NCBI RefSeq assembly: GCF_000716875.1
Contig: NZ_JNWQ01000020.1
Span: 1 to 64,000 of the forward strand
Length of the DNA stretch: 64,000 bases
Direction: 5' to 3'
DNA from: Streptomyces novaecaesareae
Lineage (GTDB): Bacteria > Actinomycetota > Actinomycetes > Streptomycetales > Streptomycetaceae
The notes under the pieces: model-generated
The model's input: only the letters and a program-made list of their open reading frames with translations
Database searches by the model: none
Told to the model about the DNA's origin: nothing
Made by a program: the position numbers and the translations under genes
Shown here: positions 25,131 to 33,043 of the stretch, piece after piece
How the letters are laid out: every line of letters begins with the position of its first letter
Numbering within the stretch: the stretch's first letter is position 1

Positions 25131-25192
25131 TTTTACTGGGAGATTGCGTTCCGAGCCCGAAGGACCGCCCGATACCAGGGAGTTGACCGCAT

Positions 25193-25771
25193 ATGACCGC
25201 CGTCCAGGATGCCCGGCCGCAGTACCTGCTCGCCCTCGACCAGCTGGAGAAGCTGTTCGCCGTGATCACCCCGGCCGACCTCGACCGGCCCACCCCGTGC
25301 ACCGAGTTCACGCTGCGGCAGCTGCTGAACCACGTGGTCGGCGGCATCCACCGCTTCGCGTACCTGGGCGAGGGCGGCCGCGCCGAGGACATCGTGGCCG
25401 CCATCGAGGACCCGGGGGACGACGGCTGGCCGGCCGCGCTGGGCCGCGCCCGCGCCCGGGCGGCCGCCGCCTGGGCGGAGGACGCCAAGCTCGGCCGCCC
25501 GACCGCCGCGCCCTGGGGCGAGGTGCCCGGCGCGATGGTGGTCGGCGGCTACGTGATGGAGACGGTGACCCACACCTGGGACATCGCGCGGGCCCTGGAC
25601 GGCGGCTTCGCGCTGGACGACACTCTGGCGCACACCGCGCTGGCCATCGCCGAGCTCGTCCTGCCGCGCGAGAGCCGGGTCGAGGGCGTCCCGTTCGGCG
25701 AGGTGCAGCCGGTCGCCGAGGACGCCGACGTCCACACCCGCCTGGCGGCCTGGCTGGGCCGCACGGCCTGA
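25193..25771 (+). CDS. TIGR03086 family metal-binding protein (DinB/mycothiol-dependent type)
   Basis: A 192-residue protein related to the N-terminal domain of mycothiol-dependent maleylpyruvate isomerase: [25 protein letters not shown] holds the first metal-site His, and [15 protein letters not shown] the H-x3-D pair. The fold is a DinB-like four-helix bundle coordinating a divalent metal; members are thought to act in thiol-dependent detoxification. It is divergent from a WYL regulator. The stop codon is intact but the anomalous homopolymer stretch begins right after it. Confidence 0.85.
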   Translation: MTAVQDARPQYLLALDQLEKLFAVITPADLDRPTPCTEFTLRQLLNHVVGGIHRFAYLGEGGRAEDIVAAIEDPGDDGWPAALGRARARAAAAWAEDAKLGRPTAAPWGEVPGAMVVGGYVMETVTHTWDIARALDGGFALDDTLAHTALAIAELVLPRESRVEGVPFGEVQPVAEDADVHTRLAAWLGRTA

Positions 25772-25775
25772 GAGG

Positions 25776-25858
25776 CGGGGGGCCCGGGGGGGGGGGGATC
25801 CCCCGGGCCCCCCCCCCGCCCCCTTCCGCCCGCCCCCCACCCCCCCCCCCCCCCGGGA
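25776..25858. other. Homopolymer-rich anomaly, probable assembly defect
   Basis: About 80 bases of nearly pure G then C, including runs of 12 G (25786-25797) and 15 C (25840-25854), with no codon structure. The aldo-keto reductase frame enters this stretch and loses its C-terminus. Nothing else in the window looks like it. Best read as a bad contig join or no-signal read ends, not as biology. Confidence 0.8.
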
Positions 25859-25861
25859 AAG

Positions 25862-26718
25862 ACACTATCGGCACGACGGTCAGCCCGTGCACCTCGGAGC
25901 GCTGGTGCACCCAGGCCAGCGCGACCTGGGCGAGCGTCACGCCGTGGGCCTGCGCGATCTCCCGCAGCGGGGCGAGCAGTTCGCCGTTGGCGGCCGCGTT
26001 GTCGCCGGTGTAGCGCGGGTGGGTGCGCCGGAAGTCGCTCTCGGCGAGCTTCCCGGCGTCCTGGAAGGCGCCGGTGAGGAAGCCGCGCCCGAGCGGCGAG
26101 TACGGCACGAAGGCGACGCCGAGCTCCGCCGCGGCCGGCACCGCCGAGCGCTCGACGTCGCGGGCGAACACCGACCACTCGGACTGCAGCGCGGCGATCG
26201 GGTGGACGGCGTGCGCCTCGCGCAGCTCGGCCCCGGTCACCTCGGACAGGCCGAGGTGGCGCACCTTGCCGGCCTGGACCAGCTCGGCCATCGCGCCGAC
26301 CGACTCGGCCAGCGGCACGGCCGGGTCGCGGCGGTGCATGTAGTAGAGGTCGATCTCGTCCACGCCGAGGCGGCGCAGCGAGGCGTCGACGGCGGCCCGG
26401 ATGTACGCCGGGTCGTTGCGGACGGCGCGCCGGGTCGTCCTCCGAGCGCTCGATGGCGAACTTGGTGGCGATCGCCACCTTGTCCCGGTTGGCCCGGACG
26501 AAGGGGCCGACGAACTCCTCGTTGCGGCCGAAGCCGTACATGTCGGCGGTGTCGAACAGGGTGACACCGGTGTCCAGCGCGGCGTCCAGGGTGGCGAGCG
26601 CCTCGTCGGAGTCGGTCGGGCCGTAGAACTCGCTGATGCCCATGCAGCCGAGGCCCTGGACACCCACCAGCGGGCCGCCGGTGCCGAGTTCGACGGTGGG
26701 AAGGACGGGGTGAGTCAT
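25862..26718 (-). pseudogene. Aldo/keto reductase, frameshifted and truncated
   Basis: Start ATG 26718 ([12 protein letters not shown]) with GGAGG nine bases upstream. The frame gives TIM-barrel AKR sequence with the catalytic [16 protein letters not shown], then a frameshift near 26425-26440: [10 protein letters not shown] continues in another frame as [21 protein letters not shown]. The second frame covers YYMHRRDP and [14 protein letters not shown] to [15 protein letters not shown], then runs into the homopolymer stretch, so about the last 80 residues of a normal 330-residue enzyme are missing. Both defects lie close to the anomaly and are more likely sequencing or assembly errors than real decay. 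It would reduce aldehydes with NADPH, controlled by the upstream MerR regulator. Confidence 0.8.
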
Positions 26719-26791
26719 GTGATACCTCCACAAACCCCCGACCGGGGCCGGGGAATGGATCGGATCCTTTTGCGGACCCGCGAGGGTCGGA

Positions 26792-26823
26792 ATCCTCCAG
26801 CTTCGGCCGGAGGCTGATGTCAA
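26792..26823 (-). promoter_or_regulatory. MerR-type promoter of the aldo/keto reductase gene
   Basis: On the minus strand TTGACA (26823-26818) overlaps the merR stop codon. It is followed by a long spacer containing CCTCC-N10-GGAGG (26794-26813) and a weak GAGGAT -10 about 20 bp away. A palindrome inside an over-long spacer is the MerR/SoxR promoter design. Confidence 0.6.
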
Positions 26824-27323
26824 GCGCTCTGCTCTTCCTCTTGGTGGTACTGGCATTCGGCCGGGACGCCGGTGGCGTCGGCGACCTTCCCGGCATAGAG
26901 ATCGATCTTGTAGTCGAGGACGGCCAGGGTGGCCTGGAGGTCGACGATCCGCTGCCGGACCTCCTCGCGCTGGTCGACCAGCAGCTGCCGGCGGTCCTCG
27001 TAGGTCCGCTCGCCCTGGCGGGCCATGTCGACGTACTTGAGCATGTCGGCCACGGACATGCCGGTCAGCCGCAGCCGCCCCAGGAAGGCCAGTCGGTGCA
27101 GGTCGGCGTCGCAGTAGCGGCGCTGGCCGCCGGCCGCGCGGTCGACCGGGTCCAGCAGGCCGATCCGCTCGTACCAGCGCAGGGTGTGCGCGGTGAGCCC
27201 GCTCGCCACGGCGACCTCGCTGATGGTGTGCCGCGGGGTCCGGTCCGGATCGCCGCCGGGGGCTCGGTTGAACACCTCGGAGCAGCTGCGCAGGTCCGCC
27301 TCGATGCGTGCGGGTACGGCCAT
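26820..27323 (-). CDS. MerR family transcriptional regulator
   Basis: A 167-residue MerR protein. The winged helix lies at about 32-100 ([31 protein letters not shown], then [24 protein letters not shown]), followed by a dimerisation coiled coil ([34 protein letters not shown]). The C-terminus has one Cys in [13 protein letters not shown]. Linked MerR/AKR genes are common in streptomycetes. Its own promoter (27358-27388) is a textbook MerR arrangement, and a similar element precedes the reductase gene, so it likely activates both. Inducer unknown. About 30 residues precede the HTH, so a later start is possible. Confidence 0.9.
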   Translation of the reverse strand: MAVPARIEADLRSCSEVFNRAPGGDPDRTPRHTISEVAVASGLTAHTLRWYERIGLLDPVDRAAGGQRRYCDADLHRLAFLGRLRLTGMSVADMLKYVDMARQGERTYEDRRQLLVDQREEVRQRIVDLQATLAVLDYKIDLYAGKVADATGVPAECQYHQEEEQSA

Positions 27324-27357
27324 GGATCGTTTCCCCCTGTCTCGTGCGACGGGAAAA

Positions 27358-27388
27358 ACGCTACCGAGTTGGAGTGCACTCCAAGCAA
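27358..27388 (-). promoter_or_regulatory. Autoregulated MerR promoter with 16-bp palindrome
   Basis: Minus strand: -35 TTGCTT (27388-27383), exactly 19-bp spacer, -10 TAGCGT (27363-27358). The spacer and -35 edge contain TTGGAGTGCACTCCAA (27369-27384), a perfect 16-bp palindrome. The 19-bp spacing is diagnostic of promoters untwisted by MerR-family activators. Confidence 0.8.
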
Positions 27389-27454
27389 GCCCGCCCGGCC
27401 CGGCAGCCGGGTGCCCCCGCCACCCGTCTCCCGCCCCGACTACAGTCGAGGTCC

Positions 27455-28285
27455 ATGGAGAGCTTGCGTGTGATCGAGAACTGGCCGGTGCCCCACGCCG
27501 CGGCGGCGGTGGTCCGGGGGGCGGACGGCGCGGTGCTGGGGGCGCACGGGCCGCAGCAGCACCTGTTCCCGCTGGCGTCGGTGACCAAGCTGCTCACCTC
27601 GTACGCGGCGCTGGTCGCGGTCGAGGAGGGCGTGTTCGAACTGGACGACCCGGCCGGGCCGCCCGGTGCGACCGTCCGCCACCTGCTCGCACACACCTCC
27701 GGCCTGGGCTTCGACGAGGACCGGGTGTTCGCCGAGCCCGGCAACCGCCGGCTCTACTCCAACGCGGGCTTCGACGCGCTGGCGCGGGCGCTGTCCGAGG
27801 CCGCCGGGATCGAGTTCTCCCGCTACGTCGCCGAGGCGGTGTTCGAGCCGCTGGGCATGGCCGACACCCTGATCAACACCGCGCACAAGTCCCCGGCCGG
27901 CGCCGGCGGCCTGTCCACCGTCGCCGACCTCGCCCGGTTCGCCGCCGAGCTCCAGGCGCCCAAGCTGCTGGACGCGTCCACCGTCCGGCGGGCCACCCGC
28001 GAGGTCGCCTTCCCCGGCACCAGCGGCGTGCTGCCCGGCTACGGCCACCGGCGCCCGAACGACTGGGGCCTCGGCTTCGAGATCCGCGACGGCAAGAGCC
28101 CGCACTGGACCGGCACCGGCAACTCCCCCGCCACCTTCGGCCACTTCGGCCAGTCCGGCACCTTCCTCTGGGTCGACCCGGAGGCGGGCGCGGCCTGCAT
28201 CGCGCTCACCGACCGGGACTTCGGGCCCTGGGCCGTCGAGGCCTGGCCCGCCTTCTCCGACGCGGTGCTCGCAGAGCTCCGGTAG
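27455..28285 (+). CDS. Serine hydrolase (class C beta-lactamase/PBP-like fold)
   Basis: A 276-residue beta-lactamase-family serine hydrolase. Catalytic Ser42-x-x-Lys45 (LASVTKLLTSY), the HLLAHTSGL segment, and the Tyr101-Ser-Asn103 motif (RLYSNAGFD) are all in place; the third box is HFGQSGTFLWVD with the HxG-like GHFG. No signal peptide is seen from ATG 27455, so it is probably a cytoplasmic esterase or peptidase, not a secreted beta-lactamase. The frame continues upstream to 27308 without homology. It ends three bases before the convergent pirin gene. Confidence 0.88.
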   Translation: MESLRVIENWPVPHAAAAVVRGADGAVLGAHGPQQHLFPLASVTKLLTSYAALVAVEEGVFELDDPAGPPGATVRHLLAHTSGLGFDEDRVFAEPGNRRLYSNAGFDALARALSEAAGIEFSRYVAEAVFEPLGMADTLINTAHKSPAGAGGLSTVADLARFAAELQAPKLLDASTVRRATREVAFPGTSGVLPGYGHRRPNDWGLGFEIRDGKSPHWTGTGNSPATFGHFGQSGTFLWVDPEAGAACIALTDRDFGPWAVEAWPAFSDAVLAELR

Positions 28286-28288
28286 GCC

Positions 28289-29065
28289 CTAGCCGTACGA
28301 GACCGGCGAGTGCATCTCCCAGAGCAGGAGTTGCGCGCCGGCCTCGCCCGCCGTCGGGTCGGCGAAGGCCTCGCCGGTGATCCGCACGCTGTCGCCCGGG
28401 GCCATCGAGCGGCCGCCGCCCTTGGGCCCCGGGATCGTCCGGTAGCCCAGCGAGCCGGCCGTCAGGTGCGCGTACCGCCAGGGGGCCTCGGGCAGTTCGG
28501 GCAGCGGCTGCCACGGCCCGGCGGTCGCCAGCCAGAGCGCGGCGTCGCGGCGGCGCAGCCGCAGGGCGTCCGTCCCGGTGTCGCGCGCCAGCCCGGAGGC
28601 GAGCAGCGTCAACCCGCCGTCCGCCGGTTCCACCCTGCGCAGCCCGTACACCGGGTCGGCGTCGAACTCGTCCGGCTGGAGCCACATCTGGACGAAGCGG
28701 ACCGGGCCGGTGGCGCCGCCGACGTTGCGCTCGGTGTGGGTGACGCCGGAGCCGGAGCCGAGGTGCTGGACCATCCCCTGGCGGACCACCCCGCTGTGGC
28801 CGTGCGAGTCCCGGTGGGCCAGCGCGCCCTCCAGCACCCAGGTGAGGATCTCGGTGTCCCGGTGCTTGTGCTCCTCGAACCCCGCGCCGGGGGCGAGGAG
28901 TTCCTCGTTGCACGCGAGCAGCGCGCCGAAGTGCGTGTTCTTCGGGTCGTAGTGCCCGGAGAAGGAGAACGCGTGTCGGGTCTCGATGCCCTCGGCCGGG
29001 GTGGAGCGGTAGCGCTCGGCGGCGCGGCGCAGGTCGGCACGGGGGCGGTCAGCGGCATCGGTCAC
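28289..29065 (-). CDS. Pirin family bicupin protein
   Basis: A 258-residue bicupin. The N-terminal cupin has FSFSGHYDPKNTHFG, then HKHRDTEILTWVLEGALAHRDSHG, with His and Glu metal ligands of the pirin type (H-x-H and E in TEILTWVLEG, later HTE in GVTHTERN). Pirins bind Fe and some have quercetin 2,3-dioxygenase or redox-sensor activity. I take GTG 29065 (M-TDAADRPRADLRRAAERY) as the start; the frame remains open upstream because of base composition. It is divergent from fasR by 91 bp. Confidence 0.9.
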   Translation of the reverse strand: MTDAADRPRADLRRAAERYRSTPAEGIETRHAFSFSGHYDPKNTHFGALLACNEELLAPGAGFEEHKHRDTEILTWVLEGALAHRDSHGHSGVVRQGMVQHLGSGSGVTHTERNVGGATGPVRFVQMWLQPDEFDADPVYGLRRVEPADGGLTLLASGLARDTGTDALRLRRRDAALWLATAGPWQPLPELPEAPWRYAHLTAGSLGYRTIPGPKGGGRSMAPGDSVRITGEAFADPTAGEAGAQLLLWEMHSPVSYG

Positions 29066-29132
29066 GCCCCCACGGTAGTAGGTGTGACTCTTGCCACCGG
29101 GCCGCTCCGCCGGGGGTGTGCACGAGCAGTCA

Positions 29133-29142
29133 CTCACGTGAG
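29133..29142. promoter_or_regulatory. CTCACGTGAG palindrome upstream of fasR
   Basis: A perfect 10-bp palindrome 14 bp before the fasR GTG and 67 bp from the pirin start. It could be an autoregulatory site of FasR; too short to be sure. Confidence 0.35.
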
Positions 29143-29156
29143 GCAGTCTTGTCCTT

Positions 29157-30467
29157 GTGCCAGCCGCTTCCGCGAACTCCAAGAGCGAACCCAGTCCCGT
29201 GCCCGAACCGACCGGGAAGAGCCCGGCTCCCCGGTCGGGCCGCGACCGTCCCGGCCGCGCGGCGCCCCGTCTGACGGCGCAGGAGCGCAGAACCGCCGCC
29301 GAGCGCGCCGAGCGCCGGGCGGCGACGCTCAAGCGGCTGGAGAAGTCCTCGGGCAAGCTGGCCACCGCCGCGATCTCGCGGATGGACGACCAGCTCGGCT
29401 GGTACCGGCGGATGCCGCCGGAGCACCGGTCCTGGATCGGCCTGGTCGCCCAGGCCGGCATCGCCGCCTTCACCGAGTGGTACCGCCACCCCGAGTCCGC
29501 GAAGGCCATCTCCACCGACGTCTTCGGCACTGCCCCGCGCGAGCTGACCAGGGCGATCACCCTGCGCCAGACCGTCGAGCTGATCCGCACCACGATCGAG
29601 GTGATGGAGGAGGCCATCGAGGAGGTGGCCGCCCCCGGCGACGAGGCCGACATGCGCGAGTCGGTGCTGGTCTACGCCCGGGAGATCGCCTTCGCCACCG
29701 CCCAGGTGTACGCCCAGGCCGCCGAGGCGCGCGGCGCCTGGGACGCCCGGCTGGAGGCGCTGGTGGTCAACTCGCTGCTGTCCGGCGACGCCGACGAGGG
29801 GGTGCTCTCCCGCGCCGCGGCGCTCGGCTGGGGCCAGCCCAGCCAGATCCGGGTGGTGATCGGCAGCGCGCCGGACGGCGACAGCGAGCTGGTGGTCGAG
29901 GCGATCCGCCGGGCCGCCCGGTACGCCAAGCTGCACGTGCTGACCGGTGTGCTGGGCAAGCGCCTGGTGGTGGTGGTCGGCGGCGAGAAGGAGCCGGTAC
30001 AGGCGGCCAGGGCGCTGATCGGCCAGTTCGCGCCCGGGCCGGTGGTGGTCGGCCCGACCGTGCCCGATCTGCTCTCCGCGACCCGCTCGGCGCAGGCCGC
30101 CACGGCCGGACTGCGGGCCTGCGCGGCCTGGCCGGACGCCCCGCGCCCGGTGCTGGCCGACGACCTGCTGCCCGAGCGGGCGCTGGCCGGGGACCAGGCC
30201 GCCCGTCGTCAGCTGGTGGAGGAGATCTACACACCGCTGGACGAGGCGGGCTCGGCACTGCTGGAGACGCTGAGTGTCTACCTGGAGCAGGCCTCCTCGC
30301 TGGAGGGGGCGGCCCGGATGCTCTTCGTCCACCCCAACACGGTGCGCTACCGGCTCCGACGTGTGACCGACGTCACGGGGTACGCGCCCTCCGACGTGCG
30401 TTCGGCGTTCACTCTGCGGATCGCGCTGGCCCTCGGCCGGCTGACCGACGCCGGAGAGCCCGGCTGA
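29157..30467 (+). CDS. fasR: FasR, transcriptional activator of fatty acid synthesis genes
   Basis: A 436-residue PucR/CdaR-type regulator with a C-terminal PucR helix-turn-helix: SVYLEQASSLEGAARMLFVHPNTVRYRLRRVTDVTG. It stands immediately upstream of fabD-fabH-acpP-fabF, exactly the position of FasR in Streptomyces coelicolor, where it activates this operon. The N-terminus (1-60) is Pro/Arg-rich and variable; the middle (about 85-330) forms the GGDEF-like sensory region. Start GTG 29157 is the only good choice. A spacer of 91 bp to fabD carries a possible promoter. Confidence 0.92.
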   Translation: MPAASANSKSEPSPVPEPTGKSPAPRSGRDRPGRAAPRLTAQERRTAAERAERRAATLKRLEKSSGKLATAAISRMDDQLGWYRRMPPEHRSWIGLVAQAGIAAFTEWYRHPESAKAISTDVFGTAPRELTRAITLRQTVELIRTTIEVMEEAIEEVAAPGDEADMRESVLVYAREIAFATAQVYAQAAEARGAWDARLEALVVNSLLSGDADEGVLSRAAALGWGQPSQIRVVIGSAPDGDSELVVEAIRRAARYAKLHVLTGVLGKRLVVVVGGEKEPVQAARALIGQFAPGPVVVGPTVPDLLSATRSAQAATAGLRACAAWPDAPRPVLADDLLPERALAGDQAARRQLVEEIYTPLDEAGSALLETLSVYLEQASSLEGAARMLFVHPNTVRYRLRRVTDVTGYAPSDVRSAFTLRIALALGRLTDAGEPG

Positions 30468-30485
30468 GCCGGAGTGTAGGGACCA

Positions 30486-30491
30486 TACAAT
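30486..30491 (+). promoter_or_regulatory. Possible -10 box of the fab operon promoter
   Basis: TACAAT in the fasR-fabD spacer, 67 bp before fabD, is a good -10 hexamer; the -35 region (about 30463-30468) is poor, as expected for a promoter that needs an activator such as FasR. Confidence 0.45.
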
Positions 30492-30558
30492 CCCGGATGG
30501 TTTTCTTCGTTACCGTCGCCTACCCGCCCCTGGGCGCCTGGCGAGAGAGGGTTGAACC

Positions 30559-31509
30559 GTGCTCGTAATCGTCGCCCCTGGACAGGGTGCCCAGTCCCCC
30601 GGTTTCCTCAGCCCCTGGTTGGAGCTGGACGGTGTCGCCGACCGCCTGCGTGGCTGGTCGGAGGTCGCCGGGCTCGACCTGGTGCACGCCGGCACCGAGG
30701 CGTCCGCCGAGGAGATCAAGGACACCGCCGTCGCCCAGCCGCTGCTGGTCGCGGCCGGCCTGGTGACCGCCCGTGCGCTGTTCCCGGACGAGGAGCTCGC
30801 CCGCAAGCAGGTCGGCGCCGTGGCCGGCCACAGCGTCGGCGAGATCACCGCCGCCGCCGGCGCCGGGGTGCTCAGCGCCCACGACGCGCTGACCTTCGTC
30901 CGTGAGCGCGGCCGGGCGATGGCCGCGGCCGCCGCCGTCACCGAGACCGGCATGATCGCCGTGCTCGGCGGCGACCCGGAGGCCGTCGCCGCGAAGCTGG
31001 CCGAACACGGCCTGACCGCGGCCAACAACAACGGCGGCGGCCAGATCGTCGCCGCCGGCACGCTGGCCCAGCTGGAGACGCTGAAGGCGGACCCGCCGGC
31101 CGGTGCCAAGCTGATCGCCCTGAAGGTGGCCGGCGCGTTCCACACGGAGCACATGGCCCCGGGTGTCGAGCGGCTGGCCGAGCTGGCCCCGACCCTGACC
31201 GCGGCCGACCCGCAGGTCCGGTACGTCTCCAACAAGGACGGCGGGGTCGTGGACTCCGGCGCCGAGGTGCTGGCGCGCCTGGTGTCGCAGGTCTCCAACC
31301 CGGTCCGCTGGGACCTCTGCATGGAGACCCTCGGGCAGCTGGGCGCGACGGCGGTGATCGAGCTGTCCCCCGCGGGCACCCTCACCGCACTGCTCAAGCG
31401 CAACCTCAAGGGTGTGGCCACGCTCGCCCTCAAGACCCCCGCCGACCTGGACAAGGCCCGCGAGCTCGTCGCGGAGCACGGCGGTCAGGAGCAGGAGATC
31501 ACCGCATGA
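30559..31509 (+). CDS. fabD: Malonyl-CoA:ACP transacylase
   Basis: A 316-residue enzyme that loads malonyl groups from CoA onto ACP, the first step of each elongation in type II fatty acid synthesis. N-terminal VIVAPGQGAQSPGF, catalytic Ser92 in AGHSVGE, and catalytic His195 in AGAFHTEHM are all present. Start GTG 30559. First gene of fabD-fabH-acpP-fabF; its TGA overlaps the fabH ATG by one base pair set (ATGA), giving translational coupling. In streptomycetes FabD also serves polyketide synthases. Confidence 0.98.
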   Translation: MLVIVAPGQGAQSPGFLSPWLELDGVADRLRGWSEVAGLDLVHAGTEASAEEIKDTAVAQPLLVAAGLVTARALFPDEELARKQVGAVAGHSVGEITAAAGAGVLSAHDALTFVRERGRAMAAAAAVTETGMIAVLGGDPEAVAAKLAEHGLTAANNNGGGQIVAAGTLAQLETLKADPPAGAKLIALKVAGAFHTEHMAPGVERLAELAPTLTAADPQVRYVSNKDGGVVDSGAEVLARLVSQVSNPVRWDLCMETLGQLGATAVIELSPAGTLTALLKRNLKGVATLALKTPADLDKARELVAEHGGQEQEITA

Positions 31510-32537
31510 CCAAGCCCCAGATCCGCCCCGCCACGGGCGCGCAGTACTCGCGCATCCACGGCGTCGGCGGTTACCGCCCGGTCCGGGTGATTCCCAACGC
31601 CGAGGTCCTGGAGTGGATCGACTCGTCGGACGAGTGGATCCGCACCCGCAGCGGGATCGCCGAGCGCCGCTGGGCCGGCCCGGAGGAGTCCGTCGCCGAG
31701 ATGTCGGTGCAGGCCGCCGGCAAGGCCATCGCGCAGGCCGGGATCTCCCCCGAGCAGATCGGCGGCGTGATCGTCGCGACGGTCTCGCACCTCAAGCAGA
31801 CCCCGGCGATCGCCACCCAGATCGCCGAGCGCCTCGGCTGCGGCAACGCCCCGGCCTTCGACATCTCGGCCGCCTGCGCCGGCTTCGGCTACGGCCTGGG
31901 CCTGGCCGACGGCATGATCCGCGGCGGCAACGCCGAGTACGTGCTGGTGATCGGCGTCGAGCGGCTCAGCGACCTGACCGACAAGTCGGACCGCTCGACC
32001 GCCTTCATCTTCGGCGACGGCGCCGGCGCCGCGATCGTCGGCCCGTCCGACACCCCCGGCATCGGCAAGCTGATCTGGGGTTCGGACGGCTCGCAGGCCG
32101 ACGTCATCACCCAGACCGAGGCCTGGGACACCGCCTTCGCCAAGTCCGACGCCGTCAACGGCGTGGGCGAGGAGACGAAGTGGCCGTACCTGCGGATGGA
32201 CGGCCAGCCGGTCTTCCGCTGGGCGGTCTGGGAGATGGCCAAGGTCGCCCAGCAGGCGCTGGACGCCGCCGGGGTGACCGCCGACCAGCTCGGCGCGTTC
32301 ATCCCGCACCAGGCCAACATGCGGATCACCGACGCCATGATCAAGGCGCTGAAGCTGCCGGAGTCGGTGCCGGTCGCCCGTGACATCGCGGAGACCGGCA
32401 ACACCTCCGCGGCCTCCATTCCGCTCGCGATGGAGCGGATGCTGGAGACCGGCGAGGCCCACAGCGGCGACCTGGCGCTGATCATCGGGTTCGGGGCGGG
32501 TCTCGTGTACGCCGCGGCAGTCGTTACGCTCCCCTAG
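31506..32537 (+). CDS. fabH: 3-oxoacyl-ACP synthase III
   Basis: A 343-residue thiolase-fold enzyme that condenses a short acyl-CoA starter with malonyl-ACP. The catalytic triad is Cys124 (DISAACAGFGYG), His268 (FIPHQANMR) and Asn299 (ETGNTSAAS). In streptomycetes the use of branched-chain starters (isobutyryl, methylbutyryl) by FabH sets the membrane lipid pattern. ATG 31506 overlaps the fabD stop. Slightly longer at the N-terminus than the E. coli enzyme. Confidence 0.98.
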   Translation: MTKPQIRPATGAQYSRIHGVGGYRPVRVIPNAEVLEWIDSSDEWIRTRSGIAERRWAGPEESVAEMSVQAAGKAIAQAGISPEQIGGVIVATVSHLKQTPAIATQIAERLGCGNAPAFDISAACAGFGYGLGLADGMIRGGNAEYVLVIGVERLSDLTDKSDRSTAFIFGDGAGAAIVGPSDTPGIGKLIWGSDGSQADVITQTEAWDTAFAKSDAVNGVGEETKWPYLRMDGQPVFRWAVWEMAKVAQQALDAAGVTADQLGAFIPHQANMRITDAMIKALKLPESVPVARDIAETGNTSAASIPLAMERMLETGEAHSGDLALIIGFGAGLVYAAAVVTLP

Positions 32538-32616
32538 GCGCGTTTCGCCCACTGATTCACAAGCCTGTGCCCGGCCGCCGGCCGGACACGTTCAACACTG
32601 AAGAGGAGCAGCCAGT

Positions 32617-32859
32617 ATGGCTACCAAGGACGAGGTCCTGGAAGGTCTCGCCGAGATCGTCAACGAGATCGCCGGTATCCCGACCGAGGATGTCGCGCTC
32701 GACAAGTCCTTCACCGATGACCTGGACGTCGACTCGCTGTCCATGGTCGAGGTCGTCGTGGCCGCCGAGGAGCGCTTCGACGTCAAGATCCCGGACGACG
32801 AGGTCAAGAACCTGAAGACCGTCGGCGACGCGGTGGAGTACATCCTCAGCAACGCCTGA
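32617..32859 (+). CDS. acpP: Acyl carrier protein
   Basis: An 80-residue acidic carrier protein with Ser40 in DDLDVDSLSMVEVV as the 4'-phosphopantetheine attachment site. Start ATG 32617 follows GAAGAGGAGCAGCC. It carries growing acyl chains in the cytoplasm between FabD, FabH, FabF and the reductases. The long 184-bp spacer to fabF contains strong hairpins that may adjust acpP mRNA level relative to fabF. Confidence 0.98.
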   Translation: MATKDEVLEGLAEIVNEIAGIPTEDVALDKSFTDDLDVDSLSMVEVVVAAEERFDVKIPDDEVKNLKTVGDAVEYILSNA

Positions 32860-32892
32860 TCGATCGACTCGCTCGATTCGGCCAGCCCGTCC

Positions 32893-32981
32893 GGCGTCCC
32901 GCACGCCTCCGACGGCTGACCTTGTCGGCCCGGCTCGTCCGAGCCGGGCCGACCAACCGGCCGGGACGCCCCACCGGGGCG
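32893..32981 (+). promoter_or_regulatory. Nested and competing hairpins between acpP and fabF
   Basis: A perfect 13-bp stem (GTCGGCCCGGCTC 32924-32936 with 32941-32953) is enclosed by GGCGTCCC (32893) pairing with GGGACGCC (32963-32970). The 3' outer arm can instead use CGCCCC (32967-32972) to pair with GGGGCG (32976-32981). This looks like an intercistronic attenuator or mRNA-stabilising element. Confidence 0.6.
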
Positions 32982-33043
32982 CCCGGCCGGGCCCTTCCTC
33001 GGCTCCCGCCGACCCCCCGCACACGTGAGAGAAGAAGAAACCA

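Noticed and set aside
25776..25858. Homopolymer stretch as a G-quadruplex or recombination site
   Set aside because: It coincides with gene truncation, has a nearby frameshift and no conserved organisation; an assembly error explains it better.
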